In this document: piece after piece, positions 48,487 through 56,414 of the stretch | Numbering within the stretch: the stretch's first letter is position 1 | How the letters are laid out: each line of letters begins with the position of its first letter | NCBI RefSeq assembly: GCF_021290385.1 | Contig: NZ_CP089928.1 | Location: 620,001-684,000 of the forward strand | Length of the DNA: 64,000 nucleotides | Direction: 5' to 3' | Source: Microbulbifer sp. YPW16 | GTDB taxonomy: Bacteria; Pseudomonadota; Gammaproteobacteria; Pseudomonadales; Cellvibrionaceae | Position numbers and translations under genes: made by a program | Notes under the pieces: model-generated | Database searches by the model: none | What the model was told of the DNA's origin: nothing | Seen by the model: the letters and a program-made list of their open reading frames with translations, nothing else

Positions 48487-49077
48487 TCAGACACTGGGCG
48501 GTGAATTGGCAGTGACGAGAATACAGTCGCAGTCCCCGGGATTGCGAAAACGGTGCGGCCTGCGACTGCTGAAATAGTAGCCGTCCCCGGGCCCCAGGAC
48601 GGCAACCTCGGCGCCCACCGTTACCTCCAGTTGGCCGGATACGATGACCCCGCCCTCCTCGCCCGCATGGCTCAGCATCTCCGGACCGGTGTCCTCGCCC
48701 GGCGGGTACACCTCGTAGAGAATGGACATTTCGCGCCCCTGGATCCCCGCGCCCACCAACCGGTACTGGATCACACCGGTACCCATGTCCGGCATTTCAT
48801 CGGCACGAAAAAAAACCTGGGAGGAGTCGTCGAACTGCAGCGTAAAGAATTCCGCCAGCGACATGGGGATGCTGTCGAGCACCTTCTTGAGCGAGCCCAC
48901 TGAGGGGCTTACCCGATTCTGCTCGATCAGGGAGATTGTGGCATTGGTGACGCCAGCCCGCTTGGCAAGCTCCCGCTGGGACCAGCCATGCATACTGCGC
49001 ACGGCCTTGAGTCGCGAGCCGACGTCATCTCCATCCTTGAGGTCCGGCGGCTTTACCGCCGGTTCGCTTTCCGCCAT
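48487..49077 (-). CDS. XRE-family transcriptional regulator with cupin domain
   Basis: 196 residues. HTH_XRE at ~20-75 (GWSQRELAKRAGVTNATISLIEQNRVSPS, recognition helix in the middle), then a cupin at ~110-190 with PPGEDTGPEMLSHAGEEGGVIVSGQLEV. (These spans are only landmarks.) The layout equals PuuR and related small-molecule regulators of amino-acid or polyamine metabolism. It lies beside fabY on the same strand, 60 bases downstream. Ligand unknown, so no gene symbol is given. Confidence 0.85.
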   Translation of the reverse strand: MAESEPAVKPPDLKDGDDVGSRLKAVRSMHGWSQRELAKRAGVTNATISLIEQNRVSPSVGSLKKVLDSIPMSLAEFFTLQFDDSSQVFFRADEMPDMGTGVIQYRLVGAGIQGREMSILYEVYPPGEDTGPEMLSHAGEEGGVIVSGQLEVTVGAEVAVLGPGDGYYFSSRRPHRFRNPGDCDCILVTANSPPSV

Positions 49078-49137
49078 AAGCCACCTGCCTGTTGCGTGGG
49101 ATCAGTCTACGCCATTCGCAACCGGCAGCAACAGGCT

Positions 49138-50994
49138 TTAGCACATATCATCAAAAGGATTGTCAGCAGGGAGCTCTACGGGCTCCAGGCCCGGCAGGGT
49201 CATGCGCTCCGCAGACACCTCGATGGCACTCTCGTCCACCAGCCCCTCGCCGAAACGGTAAATCGCATTCAGGTCGCCCCGGGAAGCGCGGCGGTCGTAT
49301 TCCATCGCCCGCTCCTGCACTGCCTCATTGCGCTGGCGAGCCGCGGACAGGGCTTTCTCCCCGTGCCGCCGGGCCAGCATTTTCTCCACCAGGTGCGGGG
49401 CGAGCACGCTCGCCGTGGCATTGTTGCCGCCGAAGCCCTTGGAGTTGAGGAAAGCGACATCCAGGGATTCCGGCGCCCGTTCGCGGTGCTCCAGTGAGAT
49501 ATCCAGGTGCTGGTGATGGACATCATCCGCCACCCTGTCGATGGTGGTGATCCCGGGCAGGATGCCCCGCCTGAACATACCCAGGCTGGTGATCAGCTGG
49601 TCGCCACTGGCGGCGGCCACTGTGTGCCCCAGGTATGCCTTGACCGCGCATACCGGCCAGCCTTCAATGCCGAAAGCGCCGGCTACCCGGTCGAAAATAG
49701 CGGACTCGGTGACGCGGTTCTGCGGCGTGCTGGATCCATGGGCCTGGACAAAGCTGCGCCGGCGCAGGCTCTCCTCGCCAACAATTGCCCGGGTTTCCGC
49801 CAGTGCACGGGCTACCGTGAGGTAATTACCGGGCCCGGGGGCGGAAATGGATTTTTTGGTGCCATCCGCGTTGACGAATACGTTGGCCACTGCACCGTGG
49901 ATACTGGCACCCAGCTCCAGGGCCAGCTCATCATCCATCAGTATCGCCCACTGGCTGCCCTCACCGAGGGTAAAACCGCAGTTTTCCCCGAACGGCCGGC
50001 TCGCGCGACGGTAGTCGATTTCCCCCGGGAACAGCTTCCGCAGCCCGTCGACATTGGCCAGCGCCCCCATGGTGGTGTAGCCATCCACCACCTCGGGCAC
50101 CAACGGGGCCTCGGCGGCACCCACCACGGCCACGCGTGCACGCCCGTGGCGAATATCCTCCACTGCCGCACGCAGGTTGTAGAGATAGGTGGCGCAGGCA
50201 CCGGCAACCGCGCCGGTCGTACCCACACTACCCAGCACGTACGCGTTTACAAAGTCAGCAGGCATACTGGTCAGGCCCAGCGCCAGCTGCTTCGAGCTTA
50301 CCCGTGTGCCGCGCAAGCGGGATTGCAACAGGCCGCCATTACCGTAGGGGTCAAGCTGGCTCATGGCGGAACTGGCGTAGACCGAGATTTTGTCGGGACC
50401 CGCCGCGGACACCACCGTATCCCAGTCGATTCCCAGGGACTGCACCGCATCGGAGGCGCCAAGGATCGCAAGCTGCAGGCCGCGGGGATGGAATCTGGAG
50501 TTATATTCCCGGGAGGGTTCAAAACCGGTGGGCAATTGCCCCGCCGAAGCCACCGGGATCTCCCGGTAACTGTCCAGCATCACTGACAGCCCGCTGCAGT
50601 GGACCCGCACCCTGCCCTCGCCCAGGGACTCAACCTGCCAATCTTCCGGCAACGGGTCCGGCAGCTGGCGGGCCGTCATCTCGAAGGTGAAACCCTCGGT
50701 GTTGCTGAGCTCTGCCGGCTGGTGATAGTGGCACTTGCGGTAGTCGTAGAAGCGCTGCTCCAGCTCCCGCACCAGGGTGCCGTCCAGCACGCGCCGCTCC
50801 AGTGCAGCATCGACGGGCTGCCCGGCTTCCTCGCCCTGGCGCAGGCCCATCAATGCGGCGAGGTCCGCCAGGGTATCGGCGCGCTCCGCCGCTCCCAGGC
50901 TGTCGAGCACCAGGCGGTGATAGCCCCGGTGAAAGGAACTGCGTCCGGCGGGGTTGAAACCGCCAAATGCGGTGATGACGGGTAGGCGCTGCAT
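49138..50994 (-). CDS. fabY: Beta-ketoacyl-ACP synthase FabY
   Basis: 618 residues, much longer than FabB/FabF and like Pseudomonas FabY (about 630). The start at 50994 follows GGAGGTAAGG; an ATG six codons earlier is less likely. The active-site Cys267 is in GAVAGACATYL. Two catalytic His are in FVQAHGSSTPQ and KAYLGHTVAA. FabY starts fatty acid synthesis by condensing acetyl-CoA with malonyl-ACP and can replace FabH. It is divergent from an AraC-type regulator with 174 bases between the start codons. No fabH is visible in the window. Confidence 0.9.
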   Translation of the reverse strand: MQRLPVITAFGGFNPAGRSSFHRGYHRLVLDSLGAAERADTLADLAALMGLRQGEEAGQPVDAALERRVLDGTLVRELEQRFYDYRKCHYHQPAELSNTEGFTFEMTARQLPDPLPEDWQVESLGEGRVRVHCSGLSVMLDSYREIPVASAGQLPTGFEPSREYNSRFHPRGLQLAILGASDAVQSLGIDWDTVVSAAGPDKISVYASSAMSQLDPYGNGGLLQSRLRGTRVSSKQLALGLTSMPADFVNAYVLGSVGTTGAVAGACATYLYNLRAAVEDIRHGRARVAVVGAAEAPLVPEVVDGYTTMGALANVDGLRKLFPGEIDYRRASRPFGENCGFTLGEGSQWAILMDDELALELGASIHGAVANVFVNADGTKKSISAPGPGNYLTVARALAETRAIVGEESLRRRSFVQAHGSSTPQNRVTESAIFDRVAGAFGIEGWPVCAVKAYLGHTVAAASGDQLITSLGMFRRGILPGITTIDRVADDVHHQHLDISLEHRERAPESLDVAFLNSKGFGGNNATASVLAPHLVEKMLARRHGEKALSAARQRNEAVQERAMEYDRRASRGDLNAIYRFGEGLVDESAIEVSAERMTLPGLEPVELPADNPFDDMC

Positions 50995-51168
50995 CCTTAC
51001 CTCCAGCTGCAAGGCTGAGAAATTGACTAAATTCGACGGTAGGTCAGTTTAGGGGGTGGCGAATCGGCCTCGTTATGGGCATACTGGCCAGCAAAATTGA
51101 GTATCTGGCCAGCGGCATCCCCGGGGCCTGCTTTTCCTTGTTTCAGGTATCCAGAGTTCAGAGAAGTA

Positions 51169-52170
51169 ATGCGAACCGTCACCTTTGTACTGATCGACCA
51201 GATGCTGGCAACCGGAACCGTGTTGCCACTGGAAATGCTTCGCGGCGCCCAGAGCCGCGCCCGCGCCGAGGGACTGGACGGCGGGGACGGTGACAGCGGG
51301 ATGCGTATCCTCACCGTAAGCCTCGACGGCAAACCGGTGAAAACCCGCTCCGGCTTCCCGCTGGCCCCCGATGCGGCGCTGGCGGATGCCCCCGACAGCG
51401 ATATCATCTACCTGCCAGCACTGTGGCGCAATCCGCGACCGGCCCTGCGCCGCTCCGGGGCACTGCTGGAGTGGCTGGAGAAACAGGCCGCCGGCGGTGC
51501 CGCAATCAGCGCCGTGGGCACCGGCGTATGCTTCCTGGCGGAAGCGGGTCTACTGGACGGAAAACCGGCAACCACGCACTGGCATTACTTTGAGCGCTTT
51601 GCCAGTGACTACCCCCAGGTGAAACTCAAGCGGCAGTACTTCATCACCCAGGCGGAAAAGCTTTTTTGCGCAGCCAGCGTCAATGCGCTGGCCGATGTAA
51701 CCGTCCACCTGATCCGCCAGCTCTACGGCTCGTCCGTGGCCAGTCATGTGGAGCGTAACTTTTCCCACGAAATCCGCCGGCCGTTCGAGGAGATCGCCTA
51801 CTCCGAGGGTTCGGTGCACCTGCACCCGGACGAGGAAATTGTACAGGCACAGACGTGGCTCAAGGAACACTGCAGCGAAGAGGTACGCCTGAGCGAAGTG
51901 GCGGAACACTTTGACATGAGCGTGCGCTCCTTCAACCGACGCTTCAAGCTGGCCACCGGGCAGACCCCACTCCAGTACCTGCAGAATGTCAGGGTCGATA
52001 TGGCGCGGGAATTACTGCAGTCGAGCAACCTGTCGGTCAACGAGATTGCAGAGAAGGTGGGCTACCAGGACATGGGCCACTTTACTGCGCTGTTTAAGAA
52101 GTTTCTCGCCACTACACCCAGCGAGTACCGCACTACGGTCCGCGCGAAACTGTTTCGGGTCAACACGTAG
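51169..52170 (+). CDS. GlxA-type transcriptional regulator (DJ-1/PfpI-like domain plus AraC HTH)
   Basis: 333 residues. Residues ~1-190 have the class I glutamine-amidotransferase-like fold; the elbow is AVGTGVCFLAEAG with Cys in the nucleophile position. Residues ~225-325 form the AraC DNA-binding pair (LSEVAEHFDMSVRSFNRRFK and NEIAEKVGYQDMGHFTALFKK, each a helix-turn-helix). The start at 51169 was chosen by family length; the frame from 51097 adds a non-conserved leader. It faces fabY across a short divergent region and may control it. The ligand is unknown. Confidence 0.85.
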   Translation: MRTVTFVLIDQMLATGTVLPLEMLRGAQSRARAEGLDGGDGDSGMRILTVSLDGKPVKTRSGFPLAPDAALADAPDSDIIYLPALWRNPRPALRRSGALLEWLEKQAAGGAAISAVGTGVCFLAEAGLLDGKPATTHWHYFERFASDYPQVKLKRQYFITQAEKLFCAASVNALADVTVHLIRQLYGSSVASHVERNFSHEIRRPFEEIAYSEGSVHLHPDEEIVQAQTWLKEHCSEEVRLSEVAEHFDMSVRSFNRRFKLATGQTPLQYLQNVRVDMARELLQSSNLSVNEIAEKVGYQDMGHFTALFKKFLATTPSEYRTTVRAKLFRVNT

Positions 52171-52240
52171 GGCAACCCTGTGCCCGGGCACGGCGGGTGA
52201 TGCAGCACAGCTGCCGCCTGCTGCGGCCGCGGCTGTGTCT

Positions 52241-52876
52241 CTATTTACGCAGGAACACCACATCCCGGTCAGCCAGCCGCATGCGGGCCCCCAGGCGATC
52301 CGCCAGCCATGCAAATGTCCTTTCACTGAAAAAACAGATATGGGTCGGATCGCGGATATAGTGCCAGCTGGCAAAACGCTCTGGTGATATCACCAGCTTG
52401 GTCATCAGGGCGAGAAGCCCACCGGGATTGAGTCGCGACCAGAGCAACTCCAGTATTTCGCCCGGCGCGGAAAGATGCTCAACAACCTCTGTGGCCACGA
52501 TAAAGTCGAAGCTTTCTTCCAGCACACTGGTATCGGGGGCATAGAATGCATCGTAAATGGAGACCGAGTGTCCCGCTTCGGAGAGCATCTTCGCCAACAG
52601 CGGAGCCGGCCCGCAACCAAAATCCAACCCACGGGATGCCGCAGGCAAGGCTTCCAGCAGGGGGACAGCACAACGGGACAGGAACCGGCGGTAGCCCGGA
52701 TCTTCCAGAGAGTTTTCGTGAAGGTCGTAGTAGGCACGCTCCTGCGCGGCCCCGAGATGAAATTCCGCAGGCACAAATACCAGTGCGCACTCCGCGCACT
52801 GGTAGTAAGGTCGATACTTATCCGTGTGGTAGGGCTGTGCGGCGCTGTGGCCGCACAGTGGACAGTCCTGGTTCAA
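52241..52876 (-). CDS. Class I SAM-dependent methyltransferase with zinc ribbon
   Basis: 211 residues. The N-terminal ribbon CPLCGH ... CAECALVF resembles those of sugar or tRNA methyltransferases. SAM motif I is GLDFGCGPAPLL near 84-95, and the post-I acid is in SIYDAF. Further typical parts are FDFIVATEVVEHLSAPGEIL and LNPGGLLALMTK. The start is TTG (52876) with no strong ribosome site, an uncertain point. It follows ibpA by 11 bases on the same strand, so it may be co-transcribed with the heat-shock gene. Substrate unknown. Confidence 0.85.
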   Translation of the reverse strand: MNQDCPLCGHSAAQPYHTDKYRPYYQCAECALVFVPAEFHLGAAQERAYYDLHENSLEDPGYRRFLSRCAVPLLEALPAASRGLDFGCGPAPLLAKMLSEAGHSVSIYDAFYAPDTSVLEESFDFIVATEVVEHLSAPGEILELLWSRLNPGGLLALMTKLVISPERFASWHYIRDPTHICFFSERTFAWLADRLGARMRLADRDVVFLRK

Positions 52877-52887
52877 CTGGAAAAGTG

Positions 52888-53364
52888 TCAGGCAGCCTGC
52901 TCTTCACCGGTGGTATTCCGGTCTGACTGCAGCAACCGGCCTTCTCCGATCTCGATCGAACGGGGCTTCATTGCCTCGGGAATTTCCCGCACCAGCTCGA
53001 TATGCAACAGGCCATTGGAAAGGTTCGCGTCCACCACCTTCACATGATCGGCCAACTGGAAGCGCCGCTCGAAGTCCCTCGCCGCGATACCGCGGTGCAG
53101 GAATTTACGCCCATCAGCCGATTCATCAGACTGCTTGCCGCTTACGGTGAGGCGATTCTGCTCCACCTGGATATCCAGTTCTGACTTGTCAAACCCGGCA
53201 ACCGCCATGCTTATCCGGTAGCTGTCCTCGCCGGTAAGCTCAATATTGTAGGGCGGGTATGCGGGCTGGTTCTGCTCGCTCGCAGTCATTGTATCCAACA
53301 GGTTGGCCATGCGATCAAAGCCAATAGCGGAACGGTAAAGCGGGGAAAAATCAAAATTACGCAT
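52888..53364 (-). CDS. ibpA: Small heat shock protein IbpA (Hsp20 family)
   Basis: 158 residues. The N-terminus MRNFDFSPLYRSAIGFDR equals E. coli IbpA almost residue for residue. The alpha-crystallin domain runs ~40-130, with the C-terminal element after PRSIEIG. It holds unfolding proteins for DnaK/ClpB. The ATG at 53364 was preferred over that at 53370, because the Shine-Dalgarno GAGGA ends seven bases before it. Transcription from a sigma-32 promoter (53489-53462) and a ROSE thermometer (53369-53419) predict strong heat induction. Confidence 0.95.
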   Translation of the reverse strand: MRNFDFSPLYRSAIGFDRMANLLDTMTASEQNQPAYPPYNIELTGEDSYRISMAVAGFDKSELDIQVEQNRLTVSGKQSDESADGRKFLHRGIAARDFERRFQLADHVKVVDANLSNGLLHIELVREIPEAMKPRSIEIGEGRLLQSDRNTTGEEQAA

Positions 53365-53368
53365 TGTC

Positions 53369-53419
53369 ATATCCTCAATTCAGAGCAATATTCACGATAT
53401 GCCCGTCCGAAGACCGGGC
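53369..53419 (-). promoter_or_regulatory. ROSE-type RNA thermometer of ibpA
   Basis: On the minus-strand mRNA, AUAUUGCU (53391-53384) pairs with AGGAUAU (53375-53369) around an 8-base loop, with G53386 bulged and a G-U pair. This is the hallmark UUGCU/AGGA hairpin of ROSE elements that hides the Shine-Dalgarno at low temperature. An upstream hairpin, GCCCGGTC/GACGGGC (53419-53401), matches the second ROSE stem. Confidence 0.85.
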
Positions 53420-53461
53420 GCTGCGGGAGAGCCTCATTCGAGCACCCTGCCCGTACAACTG

Positions 53462-53489
53462 ATATAGGGGCATGCGTAAGCTTTTCAAG
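53462..53489 (-). promoter_or_regulatory. Sigma-32-type heat-shock promoter of ibpA
   Basis: On the minus strand CTTGAAA (53489-53483), 12-base spacer, CCCCTATAT (53470-53462), close to the sigma-32 consensus CTTGAAA/CCCCATNT. Transcription would begin near 53455, giving a leader of about 90 bases that contains the ROSE element. Confidence 0.82.
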
Positions 53490-53509
53490 ACTGGAAAACA
53501 GGGATTTTT

Positions 53510-54139
53510 ATGTCGAAACGGAAAGGGGAGAAGAACGCGCCCGGGCAGCCAGGGAGCGACTCGGTTCGCCTGTTTATCGGCATCCAACCCGACCGCGCCA
53601 CCCAGCACTTCCTGGATGGACTGGTTGGTCACGCACGGCGCCTGCTGCCCCCCGGAAGGGATAAAACCCGCTGGACCAGTGCCAGCAACCGCCACCTGAC
53701 ACTGGCATTCCTGGGCGAGACCTCTCCCGAGCTGGTTCCCGCCATCGAGAGGGGCCTGGTAGAGATCGCCGACAACGCCACCGCCTGCTCGGCCAGGGTC
53801 GTGTCCCTGGGCCCCTTCCCACGCCCACGGGCCGGCCTGCTGGCCGCGGAAATGATCAGCAACCCGGGCCTGGACCGGCTGCACAACGGCTGCCGGGAGT
53901 TAATGCGCGATCTTGGCATGAAACCCGAAAGCGCCGCTTTCCGCCCCCACTTTACACTGGGGCGTAACCGCCGGGGATTCGGCCGCTTTCCCGCCGAGCA
54001 GCTGGACTTCGTGGTGCAGCTGGACAACCTGGTGCTATATCGCAGTGAAATGGCACCCGGTGGAAGCCAGTACACGCCGCTGTTCGAGGCCTTACTGGAA
54101 GTGCGAGCGACTCCGGGCGACGATGCCGCCCGCAACTGA
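53510..54139 (+). CDS. thpR: RNA 2',3'-cyclic phosphodiesterase ThpR
   Basis: 209 residues with the two His-x-Thr/Ser-x signatures of the 2H phosphoesterase family: HLTLAFLG near residue 62 and HFTLGR near 147, both needed for catalysis. The first strand LFIGIQPD is also typical. It hydrolyses 2',3'-cyclic phosphate or makes 2'-5' ligation of RNA ends. A basic N-terminal extension (MSKRKGEKN) precedes the domain. It is divergent from ibpA, whose -35 box lies about 20 bases from this start. Confidence 0.88.
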   Translation: MSKRKGEKNAPGQPGSDSVRLFIGIQPDRATQHFLDGLVGHARRLLPPGRDKTRWTSASNRHLTLAFLGETSPELVPAIERGLVEIADNATACSARVVSLGPFPRPRAGLLAAEMISNPGLDRLHNGCRELMRDLGMKPESAAFRPHFTLGRNRRGFGRFPAEQLDFVVQLDNLVLYRSEMAPGGSQYTPLFEALLEVRATPGDDAARN

Positions 54140-54146
54140 CAACCAT

Positions 54147-54175
54147 AAAAAAAGCCCGCTGAAAGCGGGCTTCTT
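54147..54175. terminator. Bidirectional rho-independent terminator
   Basis: AGCCCGCT (54153-54160) pairs with AGCGGGCT (54164-54171) around GAA, with A- and T-rich flanks. It serves thpR and the convergent gene at 54220-55233. Confidence 0.85.
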
Positions 54176-54219
54176 TACAAGACGGCCTGGGTGAATTCCC
54201 CGGCCGGCACCTGCAGCAA

Positions 54220-55233
54220 TCAATCCAGGTAAGACAGCGCGTATTCGGGATACATGATTAACCGCGGCCGCGACAGGCGGCGTGCATCGAGGATAAACAC
54301 GTAGTTTTTGCCCGCATCCTCTGCCGGGATGGTCCGCCGGAACTTGAGGGTACTGAAACCACTTACCTCATAGGTCTGCAGCCCGGCCTCTACCGGGGCC
54401 ACGACGCGATACTGGTTATGGCCCAGAAACTCAAAATCATGGGGATCTCCCCGGGATGACTCCAGTGTGAGGGATTTGAAGGTGTGCGTACCCTGCCCCT
54501 CGCCTTTCTCTGCCATCAACTCTTTCAGGCGTGCCTGTTCCCGCTTTACGTAAGCCAGGAGCTCCTCATCGATTTCATCCAGCGCCTCGCCCTGGGCTGC
54601 CGCGGAAGAACCTGTATCCTGCGCCTCGGCCGCCTTTGCCATGGACGGCTCCGGCAGTTCCGGTTTTTTTACCGGGGGCTGGCTTTTCGCGAGCTTCTCT
54701 GCGCGGCGAGCCGATTCAGCTTTTTGCAGCATTGCTGCAACCAGTCCATCCACCTTGCTCTTCTGGGCGGCGATTCGATCACGGCTGCGGGCAATCGCCT
54801 GCTGGACGCTCTGCTCCTCTGCCTTGAGCTCCTCGTAATTGGACTGGATGATCTCCACCCTCCGGGAACGACTGTCCACGCCACGCTGCGCCATCTTGAA
54901 GGCATGCTTCGCCTTGCGTAGCTGGCGCTCGGAGTTGGTGTCGGCGTTGCGCTTGTGCTCGCGCTCTGCACGGGTCAACTCGATACGACTCTGTTCATAG
55001 TTTTCGCGCGCCTCTTCCAGGGAGTCACGTGCCTCACCGAGCTTGTAGTCGTAGGCGAGGAGCTCATTCTCGAAGTCCTCGGCTTCCACCATGCGGTTTT
55101 CCAGCGACTGCTCCATCCGCGCAAGACGGTTCTTCTCCGCGTTCAGGGTCGCCTGGGTCTGGGCAACAGCCGTCGCTCCCCAACCCAATGCAACCGCCAG
55201 CCCAACCCACTTGCAGTACCTCGCTACCACCAT
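54220..55233 (-). CDS. Exported coiled-coil protein, unknown
   Basis: 337 residues from the ATG at 55233 (a TTG two codons earlier is unlikely). Signal peptide WVGLAVALGWGATAVAQ, then ~150 residues of Glu/Lys/Arg/Gln-rich helix with heptad-like spacing, predicted as a long coiled coil (~28-175). A Lys/Pro/Ala-rich linker leads to a compact C-terminal domain (~235-335) with beta-strand character and aromatic end PEYALSYLD. I recognise no family. It resembles periplasmic scaffold or tether proteins only in general shape. Ends near the shared terminator with thpR. Confidence 0.7.
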   Translation of the reverse strand: MVVARYCKWVGLAVALGWGATAVAQTQATLNAEKNRLARMEQSLENRMVEAEDFENELLAYDYKLGEARDSLEEARENYEQSRIELTRAEREHKRNADTNSERQLRKAKHAFKMAQRGVDSRSRRVEIIQSNYEELKAEEQSVQQAIARSRDRIAAQKSKVDGLVAAMLQKAESARRAEKLAKSQPPVKKPELPEPSMAKAAEAQDTGSSAAAQGEALDEIDEELLAYVKREQARLKELMAEKGEGQGTHTFKSLTLESSRGDPHDFEFLGHNQYRVVAPVEAGLQTYEVSGFSTLKFRRTIPAEDAGKNYVFILDARRLSRPRLIMYPEYALSYLD

Positions 55234-55786
55234 AATCAAGAACCTGTTACCTATTTTGCTCTCGTTTTACGCACCCTGCCCCGCCCGGGCCCCCGAAGGG
55301 AAAGCAGCTGCAATAACCAGGCCAGCTGCTGGAAGGCAAGTGCGTCACGGATAATCGCTTTATTTGTTCCCCAAATTGCCGAGCGCCCACGCCGGGCACT
55401 GGGCTCTCATTCTACGCAGCGCCCGCCGGCACTGCAACGACTGGCGGCTTGCAGTCGGTCACTAAACACTCACCTCGCGACGGAACTTTTCGCTGCCCGG
55501 GGGCACCATTTCGGGTCACATTTTTGTGACATTTTTACCGTCGCAACGCTTGATTTTTTTCTTGGCGGGAGCATTATGGGTAACAGGGAGCAAAAAGCTG
55601 ATCTCGATGAGATTGGAGCCCGGACGTAAAACACCTTGAGCCGCACGGCGGCAAAATAATCGTTGCGAATCCGTTGGCCTCCGGTCCCGAAGCTCTCAGC
55701 TACTCCCTAAAAGGGCGCCCTTCCTTTTATCCGGCAAACCGCACAAGCGGCCTGCATGGTTTTCCTATAACCGGAGGTAAGTGCCC
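55234..55786. other. Intergenic region before the HPF-like gene
   Basis: About 550 bases. A sigma-70-like pair TTGATT (55550-55555) and CATTAT (55572-55577) with 16-base spacer may drive the HPF-like gene, leaving a ~200-base leader. A 17-codon frame with GGGAG before it (55576-55629) overlaps the -10 box, so it is probably not a gene. A 12-base palindrome AAGGGCGCCCTT is at 55711-55722. Confidence 0.45.
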
Positions 55787-56125
55787 ATGAAAATTGCGCC
55801 GAACGATAACATCGTGTTCCGCGATATCGACAAGTCCCCTGCTCTCGCAGATACGGTATCGAAAAAACTGCATAAACTGGAACGTTATTGCGGCGACATC
55901 ATCCAGAGTCGTGTCGTGCTCGAAGCCCCCCACCAACACAAGAACAAAGGCCGGCAATACCGCGCCTCGGTCGAACTGGCCGTCAGCGGTACTCCCGTGA
56001 CCATAAGCAACGAAAGCGAATCCATTCATCGGGCAATCAAAACCGCTTTCGAATCTGCCGAACGCTGCCTGAAGGAGCGCAGTAACCGGCGTATTGCCCA
56101 GCGGCACCAGGGAGTGGCAGGCTAG
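55787..56125 (+). CDS. HPF/RaiA-family ribosome-associated protein
   Basis: 112 residues. It has the beta-alpha-beta-beta-beta-alpha pattern of ribosome hibernation factors: KLHKLERYCGDIIQSRVVLE, then YRASVELAVSGTPVTISNES and IHRAIKTAFESAERCLKER. GGAGGT at 55773-55778 lies eight bases before the ATG; GTG at 55781 is too close. It is shorter than long-form HPF and diverges from E. coli HPF, so it may act in a different stress. It is alone, with a long leader that could mean regulation. Confidence 0.8.
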   Translation: MKIAPNDNIVFRDIDKSPALADTVSKKLHKLERYCGDIIQSRVVLEAPHQHKNKGRQYRASVELAVSGTPVTISNESESIHRAIKTAFESAERCLKERSNRRIAQRHQGVAG

Positions 56126-56414
56126 CAAGTGACGAGCTAGTCACCGCCTTCGCACCCTTGCCCGAGTTCCGGGCAGGCATTGCCAACCGGGGCTGGCAGG
56201 ATCGCCGGCCCCGACACCCAAACCCGCGTCAGCCGATCAATAAGCCTGCTTTGCCGAGTGACCTTCGGGAACCCGGCCTACCCTTTCCCCGCCTCAATGA
56301 CTCCAGCTGCAGGTGCACAGCACCGGGCAGAATAGGCAGTTCAGCTTTCCCATTCCCCCTTCAGGTTTCCTCCCCGCCAGACCTCGCTATCCAGCCGGCA
56401 GGGAGTGCAATGGA

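Noticed and set aside
55576-55629. 17-codon frame with GGGAG before it (possible leader peptide)
   Set aside because: Its start overlaps the candidate -10 box, so it would not be transcribed from that promoter; no evidence for translation.
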